A DNA stretch of 64,000 nucleotides from Lacrimispora indolis DSM 755 (lineage in GTDB: Bacteria; Bacillota; Clostridia; Lachnospirales; Lachnospiraceae). Below, in pieces: positions 18,658 through 28,078 of the stretch (within the stretch, counting starts at the first letter, position 1; every line of letters begins with the position of its first letter). The DNA lies in contig NZ_AZUI01000001.1 in assembly GCF_000526995.1 (NCBI RefSeq), positions 2,728,001 to 2,792,000 of the forward strand. Direction: 5' to 3'. The notes beneath the pieces were generated by a model. The model made no database searches and was not told where the DNA came from. It saw nothing but the letters and a program-made list of their open reading frames with translations. The translations under genes were made by a program, and so were the position numbers.

Positions 18658-19800
18658 ATGAAGATTGCAATTATTACCAATTCCTCCAGCTACGAACCTC
18701 GTGTGCAAATGGTCTCGGATTTTTTTGCAAGCCAGGGGTATCAGGTTTGTTTGATTTTATCGGATTTCATTCATAGAGAAAAAAGAAAAGGTCGTCTGCC
18801 GATTAATAACACCGTATTTATAGATACGATTCCTTATAAACAAAATCTATCTTTGAAAAGGCTGTATTCTCATTACGATTTCTCAAAAAAAGTTTATGCC
18901 TATTTAAAACATATAGATTTTGATATTATTTATGTGCTGGTACCGGCGAATTCGCTGGCAAAATATATGGCATTACTTAAGAGAAAGTATCATAAAGGGC
19001 TAATTATTGATATTCTTGATTTGTGGCCTGAATCTCTTCCTTTTAACTATGCAAAAAAGATATGGCCATTCAGTATATGGATGAAACTAAGAAACGACAA
19101 TTTAAAATATGCAGATTTAATTATAACAGAATGTACATTATATCAAGAAGTATTGAAAGATCATCTTATTCAGATGCCTGTATTAAATGTATACTGGCCA
19201 CGGGAAACGGAAGAGATGGTTGATTTGCATGCGAGAGAGTATGACGAAAAAGTTCATATCTGCTATTTGGGATCAATTAATCATATTATTGATATTGATT
19301 TTATGGTAAAGCTGCTGGTGTGTATACAAAAGCACAAAACAGTTAAGCTCAGTATCATTGGCGATGGAGAAAGCAGAGAAGAATTAACGAATGCGTTGGA
19401 TTCATCTGGGATTGATACGGCCTTTTACGGTCCTATATATGAAGAGTCAGAAAAGATGAAAGTAATGGCGGATTGTGATTACGGGTTGAATATCATGAAG
19501 AATTCCGTTTGTGTAGGTATTACAATGAAGTCTGTGGATTACTTATATGCGGGATTGAGTCTGATTAATAATATTAAGGGTGATACCTGGCAGCTGGTTG
19601 AAGATAATGGTATAGGGTATAATTGTAATTATGAAAATATAGATACGGCCGCACAGAAAATTGCGGAAAATGTGATAGGAAAAGAATCTAAAGAGACAGT
19701 CCGTCAGTGTTATCTGCAGAATTTTTCAAAAGATGCTTATATGAATTCCATGGAAAAGTGCCTGGAAATAGTTGAGAGAATACAGGAGAGATCAGGATGA
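18658..19800 (+). CDS. GT-B fold glycosyltransferase (GT4-like)
   Basis: 380 residues. The N-terminal Rossmann half starts IAIITNSSSYEPRVQMV and includes DILDLWPESLPF; the C-terminal donor half has ICYLGSINHIIDID, SIIGDGESREEL and FYGPIYEESEKM. The arrangement fits a GT4-like retaining transferase, with a less typical acidic acceptor motif near MKSVDYLYAGLSL. It would add one sugar to the lipid-linked repeat unit in the cytoplasm. Its stop overlaps the start of the next gene by four bases, a sign of translational coupling. Donor and linkage are unknown. Confidence 0.8.
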   Translation: MKIAIITNSSSYEPRVQMVSDFFASQGYQVCLILSDFIHREKRKGRLPINNTVFIDTIPYKQNLSLKRLYSHYDFSKKVYAYLKHIDFDIIYVLVPANSLAKYMALLKRKYHKGLIIDILDLWPESLPFNYAKKIWPFSIWMKLRNDNLKYADLIITECTLYQEVLKDHLIQMPVLNVYWPRETEEMVDLHAREYDEKVHICYLGSINHIIDIDFMVKLLVCIQKHKTVKLSIIGDGESREELTNALDSSGIDTAFYGPIYEESEKMKVMADCDYGLNIMKNSVCVGITMKSVDYLYAGLSLINNIKGDTWQLVEDNGIGYNCNYENIDTAAQKIAENVIGKESKETVRQCYLQNFSKDAYMNSMEKCLEIVERIQERSG

Positions 19801-20978
19801 ATATACTGCACATCTCGCCCTATTACCCTTCTCTGGAGACGAATCATGCCGGCGGGGTATGTATGGGGAAAGAAATTGAAAGCCTTGAAAAGAATCATAA
19901 CGTATATATTCTGACATTTGTTGCTTCTAATTACGATAAAATATTGGCTGCTTCAGAGAAAAGAGAACACTGCTGGTATGTTATCATTCATAAATGGAAT
20001 CGGGCATTACATGTAATGTTGGAGCCATTTTTACCGGCTTATTTTGCAGCAAGAACCTCTTTTCGATTTGCAGCAAAACTGATTTACTATATAAAAAGGT
20101 ATCATATTGAGGCGGTTCATGCTGAATATTCATCCATGGGTCAGTATATAGGGCTGATAAAGAAGATATTTCCCCTGGTAAAGGTTCATTTAATAGCGCA
20201 TGATATTACGGTCCAGTCATATGTGAGAAAAAAAGAGGGCAGCAGAGGCCTCAAGCGCCTGTACTATGAATGGGAATACAAGAAAGTAAGATTGTGGGAG
20301 GGACGCTACTGCAGAAGTGCGGATGAGGTACTTACATTTAATGAAAAAGATTGCAGACTGTTAAAAGATTTATACCGCATCGAAAAAATACGTGTACTTA
20401 ATCCCTATTATGGAATCGAGGATGTTCATTCAAAGCCATCAGAAAAAAAAAGGGATGTGGAGTATGCAAATATCTGCTTTTTGGGCCAGATGGGCAGGGA
20501 AGAAAATTATTTGGCGGCGCAAAGACTCATAAGAATTGGGTATATACTAAAAAAAATAATCCCTGAATTAAATATTTATATTATAGGTAATCAGCCGTCA
20601 GAGGCATTAAAAAAAGAGCAAAATGAATTTATTCATATAACAGGATTTGTTGAAGATGTGGATGAATATATGCGGAAAGCACAGGTGGCTGTATTTCCAT
20701 TAACTTTAGGAGCAGGAATTAAGGTAAAGGTATTAAGGAGTCTGGCTCTCGGAGTTCCGGTCGTTACGGGAAGGGTAGGAGCGGAAGGCATCGATGAAGA
20801 CGGCGAGGTAATTTCACTGGCAGAGACGGATGAAGAGTATATTGACAAAGTGTTGAAGCTGGTTAAGGATGAGAAAAAATGTCTGGAGCTATCCCGTTTA
20901 AGTCGGGAATATGTAAAAAGGAATTTCAGCTGGGTAAAAAGCGAAAAAATTTTAAAATGCTTATATGAGAAAGAATGA
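19797..20978 (+). CDS. GT4-family glycosyltransferase
   Basis: 393 residues, GT-B fold. The N-terminus reads MNILHISPYYPS, followed by GGVCMGKEIESL. The C-terminal domain has ICFLGQMGREENY, IYIIGNQPS, ITGFVEDVDEY and the GAGIKVKVLRSLALGVPVV region, where donor phosphates are normally bound. The start overlaps the previous stop by four bases (ATGA). It is a cytoplasmic capsule-repeat transferase; donor and acceptor cannot be deduced. Confidence 0.85.
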   Translation: MNILHISPYYPSLETNHAGGVCMGKEIESLEKNHNVYILTFVASNYDKILAASEKREHCWYVIIHKWNRALHVMLEPFLPAYFAARTSFRFAAKLIYYIKRYHIEAVHAEYSSMGQYIGLIKKIFPLVKVHLIAHDITVQSYVRKKEGSRGLKRLYYEWEYKKVRLWEGRYCRSADEVLTFNEKDCRLLKDLYRIEKIRVLNPYYGIEDVHSKPSEKKRDVEYANICFLGQMGREENYLAAQRLIRIGYILKKIIPELNIYIIGNQPSEALKKEQNEFIHITGFVEDVDEYMRKAQVAVFPLTLGAGIKVKVLRSLALGVPVVTGRVGAEGIDEDGEVISLAETDEEYIDKVLKLVKDEKKCLELSRLSREYVKRNFSWVKSEKILKCLYEKE

Positions 20979-20988
20979 AGAGTGAACG

Positions 20989-21897
20989 ATGAAAGAGGCA
21001 TTCGTTGGAATCGTATTAGTGAACTATAATGGCGCCGCAGATACTATAGAATGTATCGCCAGTCTGAAAGAAATGACGTACAGCAATTACAAAATTATTG
21101 TAGTTGATAATGGAAGCTCAGATTATTCCTTAAGTTCATTGCGTGATAAAAAAAAGAAAAATGATTTTGAACTATTGGAGCTGACTGAAAACAGAGGCTT
21201 TTCTGCCGGAAACAATGCTGGCATCCATCTGGCTTTGGAATTGGGAGTTGAGTATATCCTTCTTCTTAACAATGATACACTGGTGGAACCAGATTTTCTG
21301 AAAGATTTAATGATGGAAGCGGCGGATATTCCTGAGGGCTCAGTACGGACCAGTACCATTCTTTATGCAGACGATAAAGAAAAAGTGTGGTATGCAGGCG
21401 GATATTACGATTTAAGGACTGCTAAAGTATCACAGGCGGGAATGGGAACCCTGTGGAAGCCGATCCAGGATCAGCCGGTGGAGGTTTCGTTCATAAGCGG
21501 TTGTTGCATGTGTATCCCGGCTCCAGTGGTACGTGATATAGGATTACTTGACGAAAGTTACTTTCTATATGAAGAGGATACTGATTACTGTCAACGTCTG
21601 CAGCAGAAAGGGATAAGGCTTTTTTATGTGCCGAAAGCTGTTATTTACCATAAGGTGAGCAGCAGTACATCTAAAACTGAGAAAATGTCGGGTACCACTC
21701 AATATTATATGGTAAGAAATAAGTATTTTTTTATTAAGAAATACTATAAGGGCAGCAGTAAAATAATTCCCTATATTCACACTCTCGTGATGTACTGTTA
21801 TTATTGCATTAGATATGGCATGAAAATAAGGTATATTGCATGGGGAATATACGATTTTTTGAATGGGAAGATGTATAAAACAAACAGAAAGCTATGA
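20989..21897 (+). CDS. GT2-family glycosyltransferase (rhamnosyltransferase-like)
   Basis: 302 residues with a single GT-A domain: GIVLVNYNGAADTIECI at the start, VDNGSSD near 40, ENRGFSAGNNAG near 67 and LLNNDT near 87, the pattern of inverting GT2 enzymes often annotated as rhamnosyltransferases. FLYEEDTDYCQRLQ near 187 supplies the catalytic acidic region. The C-terminus is basic and slightly hydrophobic, consistent with membrane association. The start lies 11 bases after the previous stop. No dTDP-rhamnose genes are in the window, so rhamnose is not specifically supported. Confidence 0.85.
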   Translation: MKEAFVGIVLVNYNGAADTIECIASLKEMTYSNYKIIVVDNGSSDYSLSSLRDKKKKNDFELLELTENRGFSAGNNAGIHLALELGVEYILLLNNDTLVEPDFLKDLMMEAADIPEGSVRTSTILYADDKEKVWYAGGYYDLRTAKVSQAGMGTLWKPIQDQPVEVSFISGCCMCIPAPVVRDIGLLDESYFLYEEDTDYCQRLQQKGIRLFYVPKAVIYHKVSSSTSKTEKMSGTTQYYMVRNKYFFIKKYYKGSSKIIPYIHTLVMYCYYCIRYGMKIRYIAWGIYDFLNGKMYKTNRKL

Positions 21898-21912
21898 TTT
21901 TATGAGGTGACT

Positions 21913-22836
21913 ATGGACATTGGCGTTGTTATTGTAACGTATAATCGAATAGAAAAATTGATGGAAACACTGGACCTGTTTTCCAAACAGACGAAAAGCC
22001 CGTTATATGTGATGATTGTCAATAATGCCAGCACTGATCAGACGGCAGCGTTTTTGGAGTCGTGGCAAAGAAAAAAGGAAGGCTTTGAAAAAATAGTGCT
22101 GAATCTGGTAGAAAATATCGGCGGAAGCGGAGGATTTCATGAAGGACTTAAGAAAAGCCTGTCCATGTCTGCGGAATGGGTATGGGTATCGGATGACGAT
22201 GCAATGCCGGAAATCAATGCGCTGGAAAATGCTCATGGCTATCTAGAAGAGAAAGAAGAGCACTTGGATGAAATATCTGCGATTTGCGGGCAAGTAATAA
22301 ATAATGGAACGATTGATACAAATCACAGGAAAAATTATACCAGCAGAGGATTTCGCATTTTTGAGCAGCCGGTACCTGAAGAAGAGTATGCAAAGGAAGA
22401 ATTTGAAATAAATGCATTTTCATATGTAGGAACGATCATCAACCGTAATAAGATGAAGAAAGTTGGTGTTACCTTAAAGGAATATTTCATCTGGTGGGAT
22501 GATACGGAGCACAGCCTTCGATTAAGTAAGGCGGGGAGAATTATATGTGTTCCTGACATCCGGATTCATCATGATGTTGGCAGAGGTGAACACGGGGTGA
22601 CCTGGAAAACGTATTATGGCTTCCGAAATATGACTGATATGTATCGGAGACATATGCCGAGGCAGTGCTTTGCGTATTTTGCGTTGAGAGTAATGGTAAA
22701 AATAGTTTTCTTTTCGATAATGAAAAAAAGAGTAGTGGAAATTATAATATTGAAAAAGGCCTTTTCAGATGCTATAAAAGGGAAATTTGGCATTGATCCA
22801 GTATATAAACCTGGATGGAAGAATGAGGAAATATGA
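21913..22836 (+). CDS. GT2-family glycosyltransferase (GlfT-like style)
   Basis: 307 residues from ATG 21913; I prefer this to the GTG six bases earlier because GAGG sits five bases upstream. A single GT-A domain has IVTYNRIEKLMETL, NNASTDQTAAFL, NIGGSGGFHEG and WVSDDDAMPE (metal-binding DDD). The ENIGGSGGF and WWDDTEHSLR strings are reminiscent of galactofuranosyl- or rhamnosyl-transferases, but this is family resemblance only. It is a cytoplasmic enzyme of capsule repeat-unit assembly, and the flippase gene follows immediately. Confidence 0.82.
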   Translation: MDIGVVIVTYNRIEKLMETLDLFSKQTKSPLYVMIVNNASTDQTAAFLESWQRKKEGFEKIVLNLVENIGGSGGFHEGLKKSLSMSAEWVWVSDDDAMPEINALENAHGYLEEKEEHLDEISAICGQVINNGTIDTNHRKNYTSRGFRIFEQPVPEEEYAKEEFEINAFSYVGTIINRNKMKKVGVTLKEYFIWWDDTEHSLRLSKAGRIICVPDIRIHHDVGRGEHGVTWKTYYGFRNMTDMYRRHMPRQCFAYFALRVMVKIVFFSIMKKRVVEIIILKKAFSDAIKGKFGIDPVYKPGWKNEEI

Positions 22837-22839
22837 TAA

Positions 22840-24318
22840 ATGCAAAAGGAAAGATCATTAAAGTTTAATTTTATAATGAATTCATTGCTTACTGTGTCAT
22901 CAATTATATTTCCGCTGATTACGTTTCCATATGTATCCAGAATTCTGCTCCCCGAAGGAAATGGCAAAGTATCCTTTGTTGCATCAGTTGTCGCATATTT
23001 TTCAATGCTTTCTCAACTGGGTATCCCCACTTATGGTATAAGAGCTTGTGCTAAAGTGAGAAATAATAAGGAAGAATTGTCTCGAACCGTACACGAATTG
23101 TTTATCATAAATTTAATAATGAGCCTTTGGGTGTATTTTATATTTGCATGCTCTTTGTACCTGGTTCCCCAGTTCAGAGAAGAGAAGACGTTATTTATTA
23201 TAACCAGCTTAACCATAATATTTAATGCCATAGGTGTAGAATGGCTCTATAAAGGTCTGGAACAGTATGCTTATATAACAGTCAGGTCAATTATCTTTAA
23301 GTTTATTGCATTAGTTGCTACATTCTTGTTAATCCATCAGCAAAGTGATTATGAAATTTATGCTGCTATTTCAATATTTGCGGGCTCAGCGTCTAACGTT
23401 TTAAATTTTATACATGCACATAAATACGTTACAGTGAAGCCGGTAGGACACTACCATATGAAACAACACATAAAGCCGGTGTGTATTTTCTTTGCCATGT
23501 CTTGTGCGGCGACAATATACACAAATTTAGACGTAGTTATGCTGGGCTTTTTGAATGGTAATATTGAAGTAGGATACTATAATGCAGCAATAAAAATAAA
23601 AACAATTTTAGTCAGTGTTATTACATCATTAGGTGCGGTTATGCTTCCCAGAGCTTCTTATTACGTGGAACAAGGGATGAATGCAGAGTTTATACGTTTA
23701 GCTAGAAAGGCTGTACATTTTGTCATACTTGTTGCTATGCCTGTCATGACTTATTTTATATATTTTGCAAAAGAAGGGATTTTATTTCTGTCAGGAAAGG
23801 AATTTGAAGCTTCTATATTACCGATGCAGATTATTATGCCAACATTATTGTTAATTGGACTAACGAATATTATGGGGATACAAATGTTAATACCAATGGG
23901 GAAGGAGAAAATTGTACTTTATTCAGAAATTGCGGGCGCATGCGTCAATCTGGCAATTAATTTCATCCTAATTCCACGAATGGCCTCATGTGGCGCGGCA
24001 ATAGGTACTCTGGCAGCGGAAGTTGTGGTATGGATTGTACAATATACGGCACTAAAAAAGGTTGTGGCAGAGATGTATAAAAAGCTGAAGTATATACCGG
24101 TTTTAATTGCGCTTACTTTAGGGAGTGCCGTTTCCTTGTGGGTCAAGTCATTTCCATTCATTGACTTTTTTAAATTAATTATTTCTTCTGTTTTGTTTTT
24201 TGGGTGTTATATACTGGTACTGATCGCTTTTAAGGAACCACTGATTCTTGAAATGAAGAGAGGCTTTGTAAGAATAATGCAGAAGGCTGTAAATAGAAAA
24301 TCAAATTTTCCCGGCTAA
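22840..24318 (+). CDS. wzx: Wzx-type oligosaccharide flippase
   Basis: 492 residues, twelve to fourteen predicted transmembrane helices, no large soluble domain. The N-terminus (SSIIFPLITFPYVSRILLPEGNG) is the typical Wzx/PST opening, and a MOP-superfamily duplication of two six-helix bundles is apparent. It moves undecaprenyl-linked repeat units to the outer face for polymerisation. GAGG precedes the start. A second flippase lies at 35790, so two distinct repeat units, or two historical loci, are represented. Confidence 0.9.
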   Translation: MQKERSLKFNFIMNSLLTVSSIIFPLITFPYVSRILLPEGNGKVSFVASVVAYFSMLSQLGIPTYGIRACAKVRNNKEELSRTVHELFIINLIMSLWVYFIFACSLYLVPQFREEKTLFIITSLTIIFNAIGVEWLYKGLEQYAYITVRSIIFKFIALVATFLLIHQQSDYEIYAAISIFAGSASNVLNFIHAHKYVTVKPVGHYHMKQHIKPVCIFFAMSCAATIYTNLDVVMLGFLNGNIEVGYYNAAIKIKTILVSVITSLGAVMLPRASYYVEQGMNAEFIRLARKAVHFVILVAMPVMTYFIYFAKEGILFLSGKEFEASILPMQIIMPTLLLIGLTNIMGIQMLIPMGKEKIVLYSEIAGACVNLAINFILIPRMASCGAAIGTLAAEVVVWIVQYTALKKVVAEMYKKLKYIPVLIALTLGSAVSLWVKSFPFIDFFKLIISSVLFFGCYILVLIAFKEPLILEMKRGFVRIMQKAVNRKSNFPG

Positions 24319-24344
24319 ACTGGAGCTAATGAAGGAGGTTTATT

Positions 24345-25649
24345 TTGAAGCAAATCAAATCCATCTATCTCAGAAATATATATGGAGAAATCATGAAAAG
24401 AAAAAAGCTGTTGCTTGCTTTTGTGCTGTTGTCTGCTTTGGTGTTTGCAGCTGTAGGCTATCAAAAGGGAGCAGACGGTGCGCAGCTTTCTGAAGAGCAG
24501 GAAAAGAAGGTTCAGGATTATCAGAATACAATTGCTGATTATGATAATACCATATCGGAGCTGGACCAAAGCCTGGAACTGGTTCAAAAGCAAATTGACC
24601 AATTACAGGAATATGTAGATCACTCGATCTATATGAAATTAGATTACCAGAATATTTATGCAGCTTCTGCTCAATTTGCCATATCCAATACTGGTGGTAC
24701 GGGCAATGTCCTGAACTCATTTACTTATTTTATAAATGAAGGGGGCCTGTTAAGTGGTTTATCAGAAGAGTACGGTGATGTAGATGCCAGATATTTGAAA
24801 GAAATAATAATGTGTTCAACAGGAAGCAATATTTTGAATATTACGGTTTATCATCAAGACGAAGATCAGGCTAAAAAGCTTTTGGAGTCGATTGAAAAGC
24901 TTATTGATGAACAGACACCTGTAATAGCTAAGACCCAGGGAGCATTTACGATTCAAGAAATAAGCTCATCGAGTTTTACGAAGGCTGATGTGAATGTTGC
25001 GAATACACAAAATAGTAATACGAATAATTTGAAGAATTTTTTGAACAACAAGGTTGATTTGGAGAATAAAAGAATTTCTCAGGTAAATGGTAAAAGTTCA
25101 TACATTGAGAAAAATGAAACAAAAATTAATGCAATAGCTCCGGTTAATCCATTCAAAGAAGGAATGAAATTTGCAGTGACAGGTGCAGTTTTTGGAATAC
25201 TGATCTTATGGTGCTTTTATTCAATTAAATATATTCTGGGCAATTCTTTGAAATCGAAGGAGGACCTGCTTAGTGCTAATCTGCCGGTTATCGCCACTTA
25301 TAGTTCTGCAAAGGGGTATCTTCCATCCTTAGACCGGACCGCCTTAGATATACAACTTTGGTCAGAGCAATATCAGATGTCAGGAATATTCATTAATGCG
25401 TTAAGCGAAGATGAATTGGCAAAAAAGGTGGTTGGAGACTATAAAGACAGGATTAGTCAGCTAGATTTGTCGGTTGATACTGGGGGATGTGTGAATGATG
25501 ATGCTGGAGAATTAAGGAATATGATTAATGCGAAATATAGTATTATGATTGTACAGGCGGGTAAGACTTCTTATTCGCAGATAAGTGAACAGATTGGGGT
25601 GTGTGAAAAGTTTGGAGTAAAGATTCTGGGATATGTAGTTGTAGAATAA
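24345..25649 (+). CDS. wzz: Wzz-type chain-length protein with P-loop-less BY-kinase-like tail
   Basis: 434 residues. The TTG start has GGAGG six bases upstream; an ATG 16 codons later is possible. Transmembrane segments at about 22-40 and 275-297 enclose a periplasm-type coiled-coil domain, as in polysaccharide co-polymerases, with the Pro-rich APVNPFKEG before the second helix. The 135-residue cytosolic tail ends MIVQAGKTSYSQISEQI...FGVKILGYVVVE, closely resembling the last strand-helix-strand of CpsD/BY-kinases. At the position of the Walker A loop it has GIFINALSEDELAKKVV, with no GxGKS/T. It probably controls polymer length; the kinase-like tail should be catalytically dead. A paralogue is at 39387. 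Confidence 0.8.
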   Translation: MKQIKSIYLRNIYGEIMKRKKLLLAFVLLSALVFAAVGYQKGADGAQLSEEQEKKVQDYQNTIADYDNTISELDQSLELVQKQIDQLQEYVDHSIYMKLDYQNIYAASAQFAISNTGGTGNVLNSFTYFINEGGLLSGLSEEYGDVDARYLKEIIMCSTGSNILNITVYHQDEDQAKKLLESIEKLIDEQTPVIAKTQGAFTIQEISSSSFTKADVNVANTQNSNTNNLKNFLNNKVDLENKRISQVNGKSSYIEKNETKINAIAPVNPFKEGMKFAVTGAVFGILILWCFYSIKYILGNSLKSKEDLLSANLPVIATYSSAKGYLPSLDRTALDIQLWSEQYQMSGIFINALSEDELAKKVVGDYKDRISQLDLSVDTGGCVNDDAGELRNMINAKYSIMIVQAGKTSYSQISEQIGVCEKFGVKILGYVVVE

Positions 25650-25667
25650 GGTGGTCAGGAGTTTATA

Positions 25668-26849
25668 ATGAAGCATAAAATAACAGGTTTAAAACAATAT
25701 GTCAATACAATCTGTTCAAAAGAAGGGCTTTTTTTTGCAGGATTCATTATTTATCTTAGTCGGGGAATGTGGGAAACAACCATGCTTCCTCTTAATACAG
25801 GTTTTAGTCAGGTGTGTTTACTTCTGACCATATTTTTTGTTGGATTGAAAATACTTTTTTATGACACATACTCTGCCGGGGAGTATATTGGTTTGATAAT
25901 TGGATTTGGATGCACAATTCTGATATATTTAAATAGTGGATATCTGAATCCTTTTTTTGGGGTTTTGCTTCTAACAGGTTGTAAAGATATTTCATTTGAA
26001 AAAATTTTAAAAGTCTATCTGGTTATTGCAGGTTCAATAATGGTTTTGGCATTATGTGCAGCTCTCTTGGGGGTGATTGAGAATCTTATCTATAAATCTG
26101 ATGGCAGAGGAGTACGTATTGCATTTGGAAGTGTTTATGTAACGGATTTTGCTTCACATATTTTTTATATGATTCTGGTGTTCTGCTATTTGAAGGCAGA
26201 GCGGTTGAAAACTTATCATTTTGCGGGTATTATAATCATAACAGGTGTGGTCTATTATTTTTGTAGAACACGTTTGGATTGTATAAGCATGCTTTTAATT
26301 GTGATTATTTTTGGCATTAATCAGTGGCTGCATAGATTTCCCTATGATAAAAATGGGGTGTTAACGAAATGGAAGTGTTTTTGGAAAGAATTTGGTTTGG
26401 TGAGTATGCCTTTATTTACTCTGGTTTCCTTTGTTGCTACAGTGTCTTATCAAGAAGAAAATAAAGTGTTGGTCTTTATTGACAAGATAATATCATCCAG
26501 AATACAGCTAGGGAAAACCGGTTTGGATATGTATTCAATCCGGTTATGGGGCCAGCCAGTTGATATGATTGGTGCGGGTGGAACTGCTCAATTACCGGCT
26601 GATTATTTTTTTATTGATAATTCTTATATTCATCTACTTCTTAGATTTGGTTTAATATTTACTATTGCATTATTAATAATTTATATATATTGCTGCTATA
26701 AACATAAAGACGATATATATTTTCTTTTTGCAGTTGTTATAATCTCGCTGAATTGTGTAATTGCACATCATATTTTGGATGTGGCTTATAATCCGTTTGC
26801 ATATGTATTGTTAGCTTGCGGTATGAGAAGAAATACTCAATTTTCTTAA
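25668..26849 (+). CDS. polymerase-like membrane protein (Wzy candidate)
   Basis: 393 residues, about ten to eleven hydrophobic spans, no other domain. The FYMILVFCYLK, CRTRLDCISML and DNSYIHLLLRFGL segments resemble those of capsule Wzy proteins in Gram-positive loci. The last of these, in a predicted outside loop (DYFFIDNSY), matches the D/N-SxY/H-xxL pattern seen near Wzy C-termini. Sequence similarity in this family is low, so the call rests on topology and on its place after flippase and Wzz. It ends the first capsule block; a 164-bp gap follows. Confidence 0.65.
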   Translation: MKHKITGLKQYVNTICSKEGLFFAGFIIYLSRGMWETTMLPLNTGFSQVCLLLTIFFVGLKILFYDTYSAGEYIGLIIGFGCTILIYLNSGYLNPFFGVLLLTGCKDISFEKILKVYLVIAGSIMVLALCAALLGVIENLIYKSDGRGVRIAFGSVYVTDFASHIFYMILVFCYLKAERLKTYHFAGIIIITGVVYYFCRTRLDCISMLLIVIIFGINQWLHRFPYDKNGVLTKWKCFWKEFGLVSMPLFTLVSFVATVSYQEENKVLVFIDKIISSRIQLGKTGLDMYSIRLWGQPVDMIGAGGTAQLPADYFFIDNSYIHLLLRFGLIFTIALLIIYIYCCYKHKDDIYFLFAVVIISLNCVIAHHILDVAYNPFAYVLLACGMRRNTQFS

Positions 26850-27013
26850 TATAATCTTAAGCAGTTGCGATTTTATCTTGATCGTGTTAAAATTTTATAA
26901 GAGCATAAATAGTTTGTGAAATCTAACAATTATGAGTTATTTGTAAAAATGAGTCTGTATAATATAAATATATTTGTTGAAAATATTCTAAAGTATAAAA
27001 AGAGGCAATTAAT
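26850..27013 (+). promoter_or_regulatory. AT-rich intergenic gap with candidate promoter for the second capsule block
   Basis: The gap contains a consensus -10 TATAAT at 26958-26963, about 50 bases before the next ATG, but no good -35 at 16-18 bases. No terminator hairpin with a clear T run was seen after the preceding gene, so readthrough is also possible. Confidence 0.4.
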
Positions 27014-28060
27014 ATGCAGAAAATTGATTTGAAAAATAAGACGGTATTGGTAACTGGTGTCGCAGGTTTTATTGGTTCCAATTTGGCTGAAAAACTGCTC
27101 TCCAGTGTTGAAGGTGTTCACATTATCGGGCTTGATAGTATGAACGATTATTATGATGTGCGGTTAAAGGAAGCAAGGCTAAAAAGCTTATTAGATCATA
27201 GCTGTTTCATGTTTGTTAAAGGCAATCTTGCGGATAAATCCGTTATTACGTCAATATTTGAAAAGTTTAAACCTCAGATTGTTGTAAATCTTGCTGCGCA
27301 GGCAGGTGTAAGGTATTCTATAACAAATCCAGATGCCTATATGGAATCTAATTTAGTTGGTTTTTACAATATTTTAGAAGGATGTAGAAATTATCCAGTT
27401 GAGCATTTAGTATATGCTTCAAGTTCATCTGTTTATGGCTCAAATAAAAAAGTCCCTTACTCTACGGAGGATAAGGTGGATAATCCGGTCAGTTTATATG
27501 CGGCAACAAAAAAATCAAATGAATTAATGGCGCATGCATATTCAAAGCTTTATAACATTCCTTCGACAGGGCTTAGATTTTTTACGGTATATGGACCGGC
27601 CGGACGCCCGGATATGGCATATTTTGGATTCACTGATAAATTACTTGCTGGACAGACAATCCAAATTTTTAATTATGGGAACTGCATGCGAGATTTTACA
27701 TATGTAGATGATATTGTAGAGGGTGTTATAAAGGTAATGCAGAAAGCCCCGGATAAGGTTGCTGGGGAAGATGGATTGCCACTTCCTCCATACAATATTT
27801 ACAACATTGGAAGTAACCATCCAGAGAGTCTGTTGGATTTTGTGATGATATTACAGGAGGAACTGATTAGAGCCGGTGTGTTACCAGAAGATTATGACTT
27901 TGAGGCTCATAAGGAACTGGTAGCTATGCAGCCGGGAGATGTACCAGTGACGTATGCGGATACAAGCGCGCTGGAACGAGACTTTGGATTCAAACCGTCT
28001 ACATCACTGCGTGACGGGCTGCGTAAGTTTGCTGAGTGGTACAAAGAGTTTTATATGTAA
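27014..28060 (+). CDS. UDP-glucuronate 4-epimerase-like extended SDR
   Basis: 348 residues. NAD-binding GVAGFIGSNL (15-24), then LAAQAGVRYS at about 93-102, YASSSSVYG (Ser137/138) and LYAATKK with Tyr162 and Lys166. FTVYGPAGRPDMA and MRDFTYVDD are hallmark strings of UDP-glucuronate/galacturonate 4-epimerases (CapI/GAE group). It should interconvert UDP-GlcA and UDP-GalA. The next gene, 18 bases downstream, is the dehydrogenase that makes UDP-GlcA, so the pair gives a complete route from UDP-glucose to UDP-GalA. This strongly suggests an acidic, uronic-acid-containing capsule. Confidence 0.9.
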   Translation: MQKIDLKNKTVLVTGVAGFIGSNLAEKLLSSVEGVHIIGLDSMNDYYDVRLKEARLKSLLDHSCFMFVKGNLADKSVITSIFEKFKPQIVVNLAAQAGVRYSITNPDAYMESNLVGFYNILEGCRNYPVEHLVYASSSSVYGSNKKVPYSTEDKVDNPVSLYAATKKSNELMAHAYSKLYNIPSTGLRFFTVYGPAGRPDMAYFGFTDKLLAGQTIQIFNYGNCMRDFTYVDDIVEGVIKVMQKAPDKVAGEDGLPLPPYNIYNIGSNHPESLLDFVMILQEELIRAGVLPEDYDFEAHKELVAMQPGDVPVTYADTSALERDFGFKPSTSLRDGLRKFAEWYKEFYM

Positions 28061-28078
28061 TTGAGGAGATAATACATT